The notes beneath the pieces were generated by a model that made no database searches, was not told the origin of the DNA, and was given only the letters and a program-made list of their open reading frames with translations. Of a stretch of 64,000 nt of DNA, positions 23,006-37,600 are shown in pieces. Position 1 is the first letter of the stretch, and each line of letters begins with the position of its first letter. A program made the position numbers and the translations under genes. Origin of the DNA: Grammothele lineata (taxonomy: Eukaryota; Basidiomycota; Agaricomycetes; Polyporales; Polyporaceae); NCBI GenBank assembly GCA_002150815.3, contig NDFF03000098.1, positions 310,001-374,000 on the forward strand. Direction: 5' to 3'.

Positions 23006-26000
23006 CATCTATCCATCCATCCGCCTTTTCGACTGACGTGCGCGCTGCTCTACTGCAGGCGTGCGACGTCGAGCGTCGCTCAGGTCGTCGCTCCTCAGCA
23101 TGCAATGCAATTTTAAGCCCGAATCAGGCGATCAAGCTCTCGGGTTCTTTGACGCGGGCGCCTGTCGGCCGTTACGACTGTCCACGCCAGCCGGTGGCTA
23201 CCGCGTCTGGCCGTCTTCCCTTCGTCGTGCTCGCCGCCGGCACAGACAGCGGCCGTTCCTTCCCCTTTGTACTGCATCCCGCCCCACCACCCGGATGTCC
23301 GACTGCCCTTACGCCACTTATCGAGCCTCCCAGCTCGGCCTCGGCTCCGCACGTCGGAGGTGCGCCCATTTTCGCCTCTGGCATACGACGTCGATATCAG
23401 AACGCAGAACTTCAACAGGTTCGAGTCGCGCTTCGTCCGACTCCGCGGCCGCGTGAGGAAGGCCTTCGCGGGCTCTTTTTTTGCAAGGGCCGCCGTTCAG
23501 CGGCATTTAGGCTAGGAGATGTTCGACGAATGGATCTGCGTATTGTACTAGGCGGCGTTTGCGAAGATATTACAGCACCGCGCCCCCGACGCGCTCATGT
23601 GCCGAGGACTGGACGCGGCGCGGCGCGCTCCGTTCCTGTAACGAGGTGCCTGCCCCAGAAGATTGCGGTTGCGGTACATGTGGGGTAAGGCTCACGCTAT
23701 GCGTGCACGTGCTATTGCGAACGTAGTCATCGTACACACAAGAGTGGACGTCTCGGAGGCTTGTATGTGGATGACCGTCTGCGCTGTGGACGTTCGCGGA
23801 CACATTTACATACAATAAGAAGGTGAGTGGTCATTCATCACCGTGCATAGCGCCTTCAAGGTTCAATGTTGACGCTTTACCGCAACCCCATTGTCCACTC
23901 GTTCATTCAGGAGAGACAACACCAAATCACTCGTAGTAGGTTTTAGGACACGATCGTTCCTCCATGGTCTGATCGCGGATAGACCGGTCCTAGGATCCCG
24001 AGTACGCCCGTCCCGCTTAACCTTTGCCAATGCGCCGCTGACCTCTGCGCCAGGTCCTATTCGCGCCTTCTGCGTCCGCGCGAGGCCTGTTAGAAGCGCG
24101 GTTTTTGTTCGCGAAAAGCCACGAGGCACGTCCGCCATCAGCCTCTCCATTCCAGGACCCGCGCCACGCGCGCGCGCGACTCGCCGAGGCGCCCAGCGCT
24201 CCAGCGCCCGAGGCTTCCTCACGGGGGTTTTCTTGTTCTTCCTCTTCGTTGCTAAAATTCTCGACAGCGCCATCAGACGCGAGTGGGACCTGATGAGTTG
24301 CGGTCGGACATCTCGAGGGCTTGCAGGGTTGACGTGGGTCGCTGCGGATATACGCTGACAGTGGATTCGCGCGTGGGCGACTGTGGCGGTCGTGCTGCTA
24401 GCTAAATGCGACTGACGCCGCCTGGCATGTCGTTGCTCGCACAACGGGGACGAACGTATCTGGATTGGTGCCTCTTTTGGTGGACGGGGCCGACGCGTCA
24501 AGCTCAAGTGCGACCTCGGACGGTTCCATATGCAGACGCGGCCCCTGGACGGCAGGGAAGGTTGAAGGTGGTCTGTCCGTCGTCCATGCAAGGCAGTTTG
24601 ATTTGGATGTCCGTGTGGGGACGATGAGAGAGATGTGATGCAGAAGCACTGCAGCAGCCGTGCGTACACAATTCGTTGCCAAAATGCCTTTGCTGACGCA
24701 TACACGCGCATGCAGGACCTGACCTCTTCGCAGTGTCTATACATGCATTCGTTTCAAGGGCTTTTGACGGAGCGCACGTCTAGTAGACTGTTCGCAGCTC
24801 ATATACCACGCACACGACCACCCCCTGTGATCGTGCTTGGGGGCGGCATCAGGAGAGATCCCGGCCAATCCTGGAGACCGGCATCAGCCACGCTCCCTCG
24901 GGCGCGCGCGGCGCGTCATGGATCCCGGGACCCATATGCACCCATGACCTGACGCGTGTCTGGTCGTGCTGGCTATGTGACTCTCCAGGAGCAATGCCGA
25001 GCACACGTTGAGTGGCCGCTCAATGTGAACTGGCGCGTCGGCGCGCCCCAGTGACGCTGATGGGGAAATTGGGAGATGAAGTTCCAGAGCCTGGTTCCGC
25101 GTCAGCTTGAGCCACCCTTTCGCTGTGGCCTCCGCTGCGCAGTGAACGAGTTGACGAGTCATTGGATGGCTTTGTGCTTCAGCTGGGCTGAGGGCAATGT
25201 AGCGTGTGATCCCGTACGTACTCGAGGCTCTCTTGCCTTCGCTGAGACAGAGGTTGCCCTGCATCCAAACGAGGCTGTGGTCGCTCGAAGTCCACACGAG
25301 TCATGCTAGCGAGTACGCGAGCCCCAAGTCAGCATCCGTATATTCTCATGCGACCCGCATCGCGCAGACTCTGCGATGCGTCTGCGAACTGCTCGGGTGG
25401 ACCAAGTACTGTGTTCCTAATTCGGTGGTGGTCCATCGTTCGAGTGCGAGTCCAGGCGCGGCGTTAGCGAGCCACCGAGTTTAGAGACAAAGGCGGCATT
25501 AGTCAGCGCCCTTCAGCCACCGCCTAACGGCCCGTCTTTAATCTCCGCTCCGGAAGCACCTGCGGGTCTCGAAATTTCTGGCATCCGAAGGCGCGCCGCA
25601 AGTTCCGTGCGGCGCCAGCATGGGGAGCCGAGCGCTCACGCACTTTTGCCTCCGTCCATGTTGCTGACATCATCGCACTCCCATGCGCGATTCTGGACTC
25701 TGTGGACAACTTCGACATGCTCAGCGAGAAAATTCTCGACAGCTGCTCAGTCATGCTCACCATGCGTACACGCCGCCTCCGACCGCCACCTCGTCGACTC
25801 AAAGGCCCCGTCCCGCCCCCGACGTGGCGTGTTTTGACACACCGTCGGAATCAGTTCCGATGTACAATTTACTTCAAGTTGGGAGTCCGCGCGGGTCGGC
25901 TATACACCGCGCGCTGAAATCTTCCCTCAAGCCCCGTAAAAGGTTCAAACTCTCTGAACATCTCTAATCTTCATTCTGTACGTGCCATCTTCTTCGTGGA

Positions 26001-29000
26001 GGGCTGACGGCTTTGACCCGCCGGCGCCCGGACCTCCGACGGGCACTCGGACTCGCACGTCGGGATGCTATAACGTCCCGGGCTGTGAGCGCTCATGACC
26101 GGGTGTGGCTCGAAGATTGGACAGAGGTTACGGTGGCGGCGGGACTTGCTGAGGAATTCGTGCGGCAGAGTCGGACGGCCGGGCACTCGAGGCGTGCCCG
26201 GGGCGGTCGCGAGCCTCATTCGTTGTATGGTGGTGGACGTGAGTTTACGGGGTAGGTCGCTCGTTAGGCGGCCGTGCTGAGCGAGGAATGCAGTCTCCTT
26301 CGTAACGTTCAGACACGTATTGGGGAAGACGTTCCGTATCATGCAGTCTATTATCCAACGTAGCTGACTCTATTACCTTCTTCCACAGTCTTCGTCCAGC
26401 GCGATGTGTGGTCCTCGCGCCCAGACCGCAGCTGAATGTTAACTCTCGCCATCTTCGCTTGGCCGAAGCTCGTAACTAAACTGCGCATATAGCCACCTTA
26501 CGATGTATAGCACAGCCTTGAAGTCGGTCGACTCGGACGATCGTGAAGAAGTCGGGCGATCCGTCGTGACAGTCGACTCCAGAGCTTCGCCATGGTCCTT
26601 CCGCTCCCAAGATACTTTCCTCTTCGTCTGACGCCTGCACGGAAGAGGCAAGGCAGTAATGCTTGGCCATCGGGGGATCCGGGTGCTCTTCATCTCGCCT
26701 GACCAGAGCGGGGTTGGCGCCTCTCCGCAACGCATATCCTGGAGCCCCGGGATGCTGTGCAGATGTGGGCAGAGGTGAGTGTTCGGACGACTATGGTTCT
26801 CCCTTTTAGGATGTGCTAACTGTATGCCGTCTCCTTCTATCCGGCTTCATATCATTAAGGATAATGCACCGCGCGCAGGCGACGGAACGCGGCAACGTCG
26901 ACTGCTGTTACAATTATGCAGTCTTCTCTCCGTTCGTCGCTTGCACTGCGCGGCAGACGGTCCCCGCATGAAAGCTGCTCTCCCCGTTCCTCCTCGACCT
27001 CATTCACGGTAATATGGATGGAAGGGACTACCCGTTATGGTTATTACGTTTGTTGCTTAGGGCTCAAGCGAGGAGGCGGTACGTGTACTCTTGTTCAACT
27101 CTGCGCCGCCTCTCATTGCTTCACCATCCGTAGAATGCACAAAAGAGCGGAACAAAAGCGAAGGGGTTACCCATGTGCTCGCTACGCGTGCTCTCAAGTG
27201 AGTGCCCAATTTTAGGGCTTATTATATGCGCGGACATTGACTCTGATTGACTACGTTAGTGGCTGCATCCGTTTGGAACGAGGCGGTGCTCGTTTGTCCG
27301 AGAAATCCCAATGCAGGACCCGAATGGGGAACATCGTCTCCGGCAGCCCAAGCCTTCTGAGACTCGCGTATCCTTAGGCCGCCACAGCTATGCCCACACG
27401 ATGAAGCGTTTGCATATGGGTAGGTGAGCGCGCGTTATCCTGCGTCGTTCAAATCCACTCCGCCTGAGAAGCGTTCCTCGAAAATTTCTTCCGTCGTGTT
27501 CGCAGGTACGCGCCAGCACCCCGCCCCACGGCGCCGCGCAGCGGGGATCATGTTTCTGCCTTCGTCTGCGCCAGCTCAACATATGCTTGTCGTGCGTGTG
27601 CCCCTCCGCGCTCCAGGGAACTTGGAAGGCGTCTGAACTGAACTGAAGGTGTTTCGTTGCGACGGCTTCGTAGCGCCGCAGAGCAACAAGCGCGCGCTTA
27701 CACATCCCGAGGCGCCGAGACGCCGAATCGGTCGAGATTGACTCGCGGTGGGAGAGACGCTCATCGATATACTCCGCCCCTTTGCGCCTCTTCCTCTTCG
27801 ATGGACATCTTTTCCCGCCCCGGTCCCGCTGCACGATTGGAATTGGGCAAGGCGCACGCCGAGCGACGCAAATACGACGATGAGGGAGGGAGGCGTTTCG
27901 GTGCGTCCGCTGATCGCTGCCCTTGCGTGCGTGCGTGCAATCTGATGCCCCCTCCGCCACATTTGACCACAGCGGCGCGCGCCCCGTGGCCGCCGCCTGC
28001 CTCCCGCCGCGCGGCGCGGCCAGGACCATTGCGGTCCCCGCCACCACCTCACTTGTCCGGTCCGAGCATCCTCGGTGCGCCAGGCGCGAAATTCGCTATC
28101 GCCAAGGCGCGTTGTTGTCCACGCTAGTGAGCCTTGGGCCGCATCCAGCTCCATCAGAAGGTGCGCCTTTTATGGTGCCCGTCCTGGGGCTGCTGCGCGC
28201 ACGTTGTTCTGAGTCGTCTTGTCCAGATTGGACGGGTGGCCGCTCGCACGGCGGGATAATGCTGGGAGTGCTTCTCATCTTCGTGTTCTCAAGGTGAATG
28301 CCAGAACACGGCCGTATTGCACGCTTGCTGATAGCGCTTTGCTCTGCGGGGGACTTTTCGGGACTAGAGCTGCAGCGGTGCAGTACAGTTCGAATGCAGG
28401 GACTTCCATGGCCTCGATACTCGAAGAGCTGAAGCTCTTCAGCTGAATCCGCCCACCCTTCGTATCGCCAAGACGCGCGATGACGCCATCCTCGCGCGAC
28501 AGGTACGCAGCACGTTCGCTGCTGCATCTGCCACAGCGTCCTCGGATTCGTGAAGACAGCCGGATCTTCGACCGATCCAGCTCCGAGGGTGCTCACGACA
28601 TCGCTACACAGCCTCGCATTGTGCATAGCTGGGGAGGTGAGGTCATCTTGTAACTCGACATCTGTGGGAGGTCGACAATGGCTAATGACGTCATAGGTGC
28701 CTACCTGCGTGGCACTTCGACTCAGCCCGAACATGGACGCGCTTTGTCGGGAATGCTCTCGATGCCGACCGAGGCAGTCAGTAGGGAAGTAAGGTGCGCC
28801 CTGTTCCTTATATCGACATCGTTCCCATCCACATTGACGCGTCGTCCAGCGTTCAGCCTCCGGGGACTAATCCTATCTGAATGCCCCTCGAAGGCCATAT
28901 GCTCTTGTACTTCTCTCGCTGCCGAGATTCCTACGATCGCCCGATCCATGCCCAGTCACATCCGTTGCGGTGCTAGTGCTATCCATGCTCTCATCAGCGT

Positions 29001-32000
29001 CAGCAGTGGAGCTGCTATATAGCAAGCCGGCGGCATTCACGCTCCAAGTGCTGGGCTGGGCTGGAACGACCATCGGCGCCCCGCCGGAAGAGCGGACCTC
29101 GAACGTTCCTTCGCTCCTCTTCCCCGTACCCGCGGCGCTCCACCCTGAGGGAAGGCTGGGAAGGGCGCAATTGACATGGTCCTGTTGACGCGGACGCGGG
29201 GCCGTCACGAGGGTCTGCGGTCGGGACGGAAGCGGCTCCGTCGACGCTCGCTGGGACGTTTGTCAGTGGGGCGGGGACGCCGAGGACGACGTCAATGTGG
29301 CAAGTTCGTCGCAGCCCGTCATGTATGCGCGCAACATCAGCTGGGACGGGCGGAGAACACGGGACGCAAGAACTGTGGTTAGAGCTCGTCTTCGCGCGCA
29401 CCCATACGGGCCGCTTGGCGCTTCACGCAGTCTGAGTATGTTCCAACGTTCGCGAGCCCTTTCCCATCAGCTTCGCGAGGCGTAACTGCCGTCTAATTCG
29501 AGTATGCTGATCGTCATCAGCGTTCGCAGTTTCGTTGCCCCGCGGGACGTGTGCGTATATGTCAACGCCATGATGTCCGTTCATAGCATCGACGCGGAAC
29601 TAGGGTCAGGGAAGCGGGGTGCATGTGCTACTCCCGACCTGGTACGTCTGTGTCCGTCGTTCTTGCACGTCAGGTGGCGCGTCGTGGGCTGACCTTCATC
29701 TTTCCATCACAGTCCAGCTGTAAGTTTCGCGCGGCCGCGCATCCCCTCGACATCTCGACATCGGTCCAACGACCTGAACGTCCACATTCAGTAACGCCAA
29801 GGGCTCACCCGGGGACACGCGTACAGCGGATCACAGTGCACCGACATGTGCGGATGCAAATTAGACGCCTCGTCATGGATCGCGACAGGACGGTATGTGG
29901 CAAGGTCCCAGACTCCCGACGCTCGTCCCTCATCATTCCATTCCGGCGCTTTCGACTCGAACAGTTATCACCTAGACTACGATTAGGAGCGCCCGCGTCC
30001 TGCCAAACGCCCTTGTCACTCGCTCGCCCGAGCATGGCTCAAATAGTCAAGTAGCAGCCTCGTGCGCCCCCCTCCCCTTACCAATCGCGGACCTACGATC
30101 GGGCGATGGGAACAGCAGCTGTGCTACTCGATGGCCCGATGCCGATGAATGTGGTTTGCGCGGCGGGCAGGATGGCGATGGTGGCGCATGCGAGACTCAC
30201 ATACGCCCATATATGCATGCACGGGTGAGTGTCTTGCCGCTGTGTCTGCTCAGATACGTATCTGTCTCATCGATACCACCTTTCATCGCGGTGCATCGGA
30301 TCTCATATGTCAAGTGGATGCCCGTCTTTACCAGTGCTCGATTGTTCACAGGTGCGTTCTTGTCTTCTGTTTCGTTCCAGTGCTCTGTAATTGTGCACTG
30401 GTTGGAGGCGTATCATGATGGTGTTTGGCGCTTTGTGGGCCTGTATTTGGATCCGATCCCAGGACCACTGCGTTTTCCTCTCTTCTACATTCTCTCCACA
30501 TCGTACCGCATGCATGCTGATTATCGCAGCATTCTCAGGCGGCGAGCCGTGAGCTCTGCCAGAGTTGAGTTCCACGGCTCAGTTCACCGATTGACGCGTT
30601 GTGTCAGGTTCTGTCGACTCGTCGTCTTCGGATGCAGGGACAAATCTAATACGGTCTTCGGTAATCACCATTCTGTAAACCTAGTGCTGATGGTTCTGAC
30701 AGAGACGAGGGACCTCTTTCGATGATGTATTCGGTTCTAGCGTACTAGGGTTTCGAAGTCCACGCCGACACGGGGTCAAACGGGAGAAGGTCAACTACGA
30801 CAGACACCTATCACCGACAGACTCGTGGTGGCTCCTGTGGTCTTCTCTGTGTTCGTCATGGACTCATGTCGTAAGCTTTTCTGGTCTGAGACCGCGAGGA
30901 TACTTGGATGCCCGGATTGCCTTTTTCGTCAAGATTCAACGTAACCTTGTATTTCGCCGTTATGCTTCGTATATCCTAGTCTTTGGCCTCGCATGATGCT
31001 GATGGCGCTCTGTAGTAGGCACAGAGATGAATACAAGAACATTTCCTCACGAATGATTGCAGGCATGTGCGTGTGTGCGAATTCTGATAGCATGCGCTGC
31101 AGGTGAAGTCTGAAAGCCTCGTGCCTGCAGCGAAGCAGCAGCTTTCATCGGCTTGTCCCGAATGGGAAGGCTGAGTTGCCCAATGGCGTCGCTCACGCAG
31201 ATCTGCCGTAGTACTGCTGGCGACGCCAGGACGCTCTCTTTCACGCGGATATCCGCCGGAGTCTTCGCCTGCGACGGGCAGGAAGTCTTCCCGCAAGCGG
31301 CATGGGAAGGAGGGACGCGCACATGCACCGCGGAGACCCGCCGGGACGGGCCTGCGGTCCCCGACGTGCCCCGTGCCCGTGTGCGAGTCTCGAGAAGCGG
31401 GGTATATCTACGGCCAATCTCCCGTGGCGGACGATCTGTGCCCTTCTGTACCGTATGCGTGCTGACGCAGTGGGAGCGTCGGGCTTCCAGCCTCGGCCGA
31501 GTGGGATCATGAGTTGGTCTTTACGGTTTACATTCGAACTCCTTCCGCCGGATACGCGCCGAGCAATCCATTGGACCTGTCGTCGCGCCCGTCCTGGTTT
31601 GATGGATCAGTTCTTAGTTGGCAACCGCCGCCACGGAGACTCGCAGGCCCGTCAATTTGTGAGTTCGCCCGTGGCAGGCCTGGTATAGTTGGATCTATCC
31701 CATCCAAGACCCGAGCGTTACACCGGGCGAAGACTATCGGGCACAGTAGATTGGTTCGCGAAACGAAGTGCACTCGGCCTGTTGATAGAGAGTGCAACTC
31801 TTACTGTTTCTGCCGGGGGTCTATAGCATCGGAGCAGTGGTCCTGAGGAACCATCCCTTCGCCATCGCCCTGATCTGAAGGACTCCAACAGGACCGGGAC
31901 CCTTGAAAGCTCTTCTAGCGCATCGTACCGTCCCGACAGGTCTAGCCACCCGGTCTGCCCCCGCGCCCTTCTATGTCCCTATGATCACCTGCCGCCACAT

Positions 32001-34620
32001 ATGGGATCCTAGATATCGATTCGGGCGCACCGTGCTCGTATAATCTGGATTGCCCTACGGGCTATTCGGATGCTCGCCGGATCTCGAGAGATCAGAATGT
32101 CGGGATTCAGAGCGTCTTCGTGTTTTGGCGCGGCTCCGCATGCCCGCGCGGAGCGACGGAGAAGTTGCGCGAAGGGCAGACGGAGCGCTGTGTTCTCCGC
32201 CGCGCGGTACTCGGGCTCTGCTGTACCGTCTCACGGATCTGACTTGTGTGTCGCAGAGTCTCTTAAGCTTGACATTGAGTGAGGTGATCAATTGTGAATG
32301 GTGCCTTGTTAGGCAGCTGTAGTACCTGGAGCCTGAAGCACGGTCCTGGGACAAATATATCGATGTGGCTACTGCAACGCTGGAAGTCAGCACTGAGTGC
32401 ATACTATGCTTCGGAAAGCATGTACCACGCTCAACGGTACTTGGCACCTCGCCGCGGATAGCGGCAACGGAAGGAATCACTTGTCCGCGACACGCGGGGA
32501 CCCCTGCCGTCTTCTCCGCACATCGAGGCCCGTCCAACGAGCTCGCGTGGCGGTTCACCACCCACGAGCGACGGCGAGGTGGGTGTTGTACGGTCCCGGT
32601 GAACTGTCCGGGTCCACTCGCCGTGCCGCGCTCGGCGCGCGGAGGTCGCGCGTGTCGATATTCCACGTCCCCAGTCGGATATTTGCGTCGAGCACCATTA
32701 ATCGCCATTAATCTCGCGGCGCCCCGGCCGGTATAGCACAGAGCTGCGTGTGAGCAAGCTTCAAGTGCCGCGGCGCGCGAAATACTGCCACCCCGGAACC
32801 CTGCGCGCGCGACATCGGGCCTGGGTCCTGGAGGCGTACTACGAGGCGCGCAGATCGCGAGCCCGAGGAACCCTTTCCCTGCACGGGAATGGCTTCAACT
32901 CTGGAGGTGTCTTCGAGGACATAGCGCTCCGGTGCGGAATGGCCGGCTCCGCGCATCGTGTTCTGCACGGAGGACTCTTAGGTCGCGGTGGGTCGTTGGC
33001 GAGCGTTATCAAGCGACATGCGGTTTGAGCAATGTCGCGATAAGTCGCCTAAGGTGGGCGCAAGCCTTTTGAGGAAATGGTTTGAGATCTTGAAGATTGC
33101 GTCGAGTGCGGAGGAGACTGTGATGTTGTGTACTGCGTGTGGATGGGCTGGGGGGTAAGGTTGGGGATATCTGGTAGTGGGACTCTACAAGACGAGTATT
33201 CGCCGACACGCCGCTGGTCACCTGCGAGAAGACAGTCGGATCTTCGAACCTGCGCCTCAGCTGGAGAGGGCTTCAGGCGCATGCGCATACCCGTACAGCC
33301 GGGTAGCCCGTTGAAGGGCTTAGACGGCGTTTCGAAGTCTGGCTCGAGGCTTGGGACTCGACCGATGTGAACCGAAGGCCTCACAGAACGCCTACATTAC
33401 CGCAAACTGCGGCTCGTGACCGACACTCCAGGGTACTATGGTACCGTTTGGAGTACCCTTCCCAATCGGCACATCGGACAAGATCCCAACGTTCATCGAC
33501 ATCCAGTTCTGACCCGAAGGCCTTCCCCATCATCCTTGTGGCGTTTGACCAATGGCGACTCACCGCCATATGCGATAAGCGGAGTGGTAGAGGCTCGCGG
33601 TAGAACGCCCCAGCGTGCTTCCGCGGACGAGATGCGTCCATCCCGGAGTGCAGCACCGAGATTTGCCCGTTTCGGCCGTCCTACTACTCTCCGCTGTATG
33701 CACGCGTACGTGCATTATAGAGCGGGGCGCGTTCAAGGCCCCTCAGGGTAGTGGTCTGTGCGGCATCATGGCGCACGGTGGATAGGACACTGAGCTTCGC
33801 GAGTCTCGACTCTTCCCCGCTCCGCCTGCGCCTCCTGAAGCTCAATTTGAAGTGGCCCGCAACATTGATTGGCCACCCCGCACGCCTCGACCGTCCCGGA
33901 GAAGCGTTGGGCGAGCGGCGCCAGGCCAGCGGGGCTTGCGAATTGCGGAGCGTGCCCTGAGCCAGGACACGGCGACGTGCTCGTGGGTACCCACGGCGGC
34001 TGCGAGCTCGCGTGGGTGGCCCACGTTGGCCGAAGACGGGGCAAGGATGGGTTCCCGCGTCTTCCCCGGGTGGAGTGAGAATCAGACATCGGGCGTGGCG
34101 GGTCCCAAGGGACGTTCGATAGCCCTGGTCCCTACCGTCTCGCGTGTCTAGACCAAGCGGTGGTCGGAGACGGGGCGGGACGGGTCGAGGAGCGGAACGC
34201 GGCGATGGGCGCGAGATATTGCATGGATTGACGACGCTCGTGCGTGCAGATCCTGATGTCGCTCTCGAGGGGGGCATCGCGCCCTCTTTCGCGTCATTGG
34301 TTGTAGGTTCGCCGTGTGGCGGTGCGCGAGCACACTAGCTTGGCCATGCCCAGGGCGAGGGTGCGTCGATCGCTTGCACGCTGGATGCGGCCGGCCACCA
34401 TTATGGTGACAACAGTGACGCGTTGCGGACCGCGGCGCCAGGGACGTGCGAGGCTTAATGCAGATGTTGGTGCAATGTGGTGGATGCGACATTGCCGCAG
34501 ACGTGCTTAACCCACTCGGCAAGGCTGCAATGTATAAAGATATCGAGTGCGTGAGGAAAGTCCAAGGTCCGGCCTAGCAAAAGAGGTAAACAAATGTACG
34601 TGTATGTAGATCTCGGCCTA

Positions 34621-37600
34621 TTAGACTAATCTCGTGCCCGTCTTGTCAACTGCGAGCCGGATGGCATCACCCTTGTCAATGTCCTTGAACTGAAATAGAC
34701 GTGAAACGTGTTAGCACTGCTCGAACCATGCCGGGGTCTCACGGTTTGGGACTTACCGTCAACTCGCGCGTGCGGTGTAAGCTCTCGATCTCGTCCACCC
34801 TGTCTCGGACATTGTCCAAGAGTTCGTCAAAGCCTTCCTCTGAGACGACCTCTTCCGCAGCGTGGAGGATGAGCATTGAGTCAGGCGAGACGTCGTGGTT
34901 GATCTACCGAGCAGCGAGGGACAAGTGAGTTAGACTTGTTCTCACGACTTGATGGTCACATAAAACTCACGTCGATAGTGATGATGTTCTTGCGATCGAG
35001 TTCTACGGCGTAGAAGTTAATCAGGTACGACGTACAGACGAGACGGAGATGAGCTCACCATCCATGAAGTCTGCACGGGTCATGATCTGCCGGCACTCAT
35101 ACTGTCCACGCAGTCTCTGGTCAGCAGGGCAACAACGCTCGTCTCGCACAACACACGCACGTAAGATATCGTCGGGAGGGGCAAGTTCGCCAGGTCGTCC
35201 TCGGTCGCCTCGCCCCTCCCGATCAGCTCCCTCACGCGCCGCTCGTCCTCGCGGCGGCGCTTGACGAACTCGCGGAGGAGGAGCCACGAGCACGAGGACC
35301 ACTTCTGCTCGTCCATCACGTCGTCGTCGCAGTCGGGAATGAGCCCGATCTGCGAGAGCAGCCACGCCTTCTCGACGGTGAGCAGGTGCCGCGCGTGGTT
35401 GACCATGTCCGCCGCCTTTGTCACGCGCCCGAGGTATGTTAGTCGCCCGCCGACGAGCGCGACCGCCTCGCGGAAGGTGTCGTGCGAGGCCTTGTCCCGT
35501 CGTGCGTTTTTGCGCATGCGTACAGCCGCGGCGAAGGCGTCCGTGGTGGAGAGGTCGTAGACGGAAACGACCTGCAGGGCGAAGGTGAATGGGAGGGTGG
35601 GTATATGCGTAGAGGACGAGGCTTACGTGCATCCTACTAGCGTTCTTGCGCATGACAAAGAAGGGCCAGAAGTCGTCGCTGTGAATGCAGTCAGCAAGAT
35701 ACAGGACAGGGATCATAGACAGATCCTTACGTGCTGAAGACCATGGTCAAAATGCCTGGATAGCATGGATTCAGGGCGAAAATGGCGTGCAAGAGATGTT
35801 ATAACGTACCGCTAGCTGCCCACGCTTCAGCTCGCTGTTGGAACTGGAGCAGCATGTTTTGGCCATCTTCGTCGTGGTCGAAGTAGTGGACGTTGTTGAT
35901 GACCAAGATCAGGGGCTTTCCCGTATCCTGAGCATGTTTGAGTGCGACCTTCTCAAGCTTGTTCAGAGCTGTATAGGAACGGTGAGCAACCACAATCCGA
36001 TGGGACCTGCGAACAACTTACCACGCTCGATGTCCAACGCCGGTCCTCCCTCCCGCGGATCTCTCCTCTGGAACAGGCCAGTCTGGGTGTCCTCGTTGTA
36101 CTCGTAGTTCAACGCCTTGCCCAGCCGGAGCCGGAAGACCTCCAAGTCCGGGTGCGCGTCGCACATCGCGACGCCCTCGGCCTGGACGGCTTGCATCGCA
36201 TCGAGGATCATGGTTGTTTTGCCTGTGCCCTATGTGTCACAGCGTTAGTACAGGTGAATCACGGATACCAGGCCCGGAATAATATAGCGCCGTAATACGG
36301 CAAAGCCAGCGAAATCTGACTATATGCACGTCTGGGAGCGACATTAGACTCCGCGGACCACGAAATTCTCAAAACTGGGGACCAAGGCAATGGATTTATC
36401 GGACCGACACACCACGATCCATGGCGCTGAAATGGAAGAGAGACTGGGGGTAGGGACGAGGCGATGTCAAGAGACATTTATGTTCCTTGCAATGATGACG
36501 CTCCATCAAGGATGTCATAAAAAGGGCGCAAATAGGAGACTATATATTGGCACGTTTGCAAAACTCGACGAATGAATTGGGCAAGACTGTGATTGAGCAC
36601 GAATCCGCTCCTACAAGCTTGTGCGTATAGGAGCGGAATGCATACACATACACGACAGTATGGAAAAGATGGTCGGGAAAAGATGGTCGAATAGGTAAAA
36701 TGTCGAGAGTCCCGACGCCTTTCTCCTCCTGTGCGCCATCCACGCCGTTGGAGGGGCCCCGAACGACCCGGCAGGATAGGGGTTGCAACGCGACAATACA
36801 GCGTCCGCGAAACTCGAAAATGGTGATAGGGACGCAAACGAGCAACACACCTTAGGCCCCAACAAGACAAAGTAATGCCCGACTTCCTTCCCTTGGATGA
36901 TACGGTCAATGAGGTCCTGCTCCGCCCGCCGCAGGTGCTCCGTCCACGGGCCGTCGGCGTCCCAGTCGAGCTCGTCGTCCCCGATGACCGAAGCACCTTC
37001 ACTCTTCGGCTTCTTCGCCGAGGCTTTGGCGAGTTCTAGTGCGGGGTCGTAGCCCGCGGCGAACGCTTTTTCGATCTGTGAGGTTGGGTTCAGCCTTGGA
37101 GCCTACGAGGCAGGTAGGTACGGGGTACTGACCTTCCATAGGACGTTTTCTTTGTACCATGCCATGTATACCACACCGCCTGCGAACACTGTGGACCGGA
37201 TCAGCCATCAGAACTGGACTTGCTAACAATGGCAAATCGGAACGAGTTTGCAGTATCCCCTGGAACTACTGGCCGCCCGGCCACAGCATGCGATAGTTCA
37301 GCTTGCCTTACGGCTAGGAAGACGCACTCAGAGGGTGTGCCCAAACAACACCGCATGTCTGTCGTAGACCGTTGCCATAAATCCCACTAACCCCCGCATT
37401 GCAGCGGGACTATATGCACGCACAATTCGCGCCATGAAGCTCAAGTTACACGTCCGAGACGCGTCGCCAAGCTCCCCTACGCGTGTCGAAATGCCCCCTC
37501 GCATAACCGACATGGACGCCGACGTCGGGCTAAACTGCGCACGCACAGCACGGACACACTCGGTCCGAGCGCGCTCATCTCGCCGAAGGACACCGCACAA

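Larger units (their letters stand above)
14565..34620. other. About 20 kb without a supported gene
   Basis: The region is CpG-rich to about 29 kb and nearer neutral afterwards. Dozens of overlapping frames occur on both strands, but none has recognisable domains and most are supported equally on the opposite strand. Weak candidates are: a plus-strand frame 19808-20224 that can be read with a 54-nt GTGAGT...TCAG intron; a plus-strand frame 20220-20452 ending at a GTAAGT; minus-strand frames near 26.5 kb and 28.1-29.4 kb; and plus-strand frames near 29.6-30.7 kb. No tRNA, rRNA, transposase or reverse transcriptase motif was found. Confidence 0.35.

Noticed and set aside
35021..35716. 231-codon minus-strand frame overlapping the ATPase gene
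   Set aside because: It is a shadow in another frame; the ATPase exons at 35571-35161 and 35116-35059 explain this DNA.
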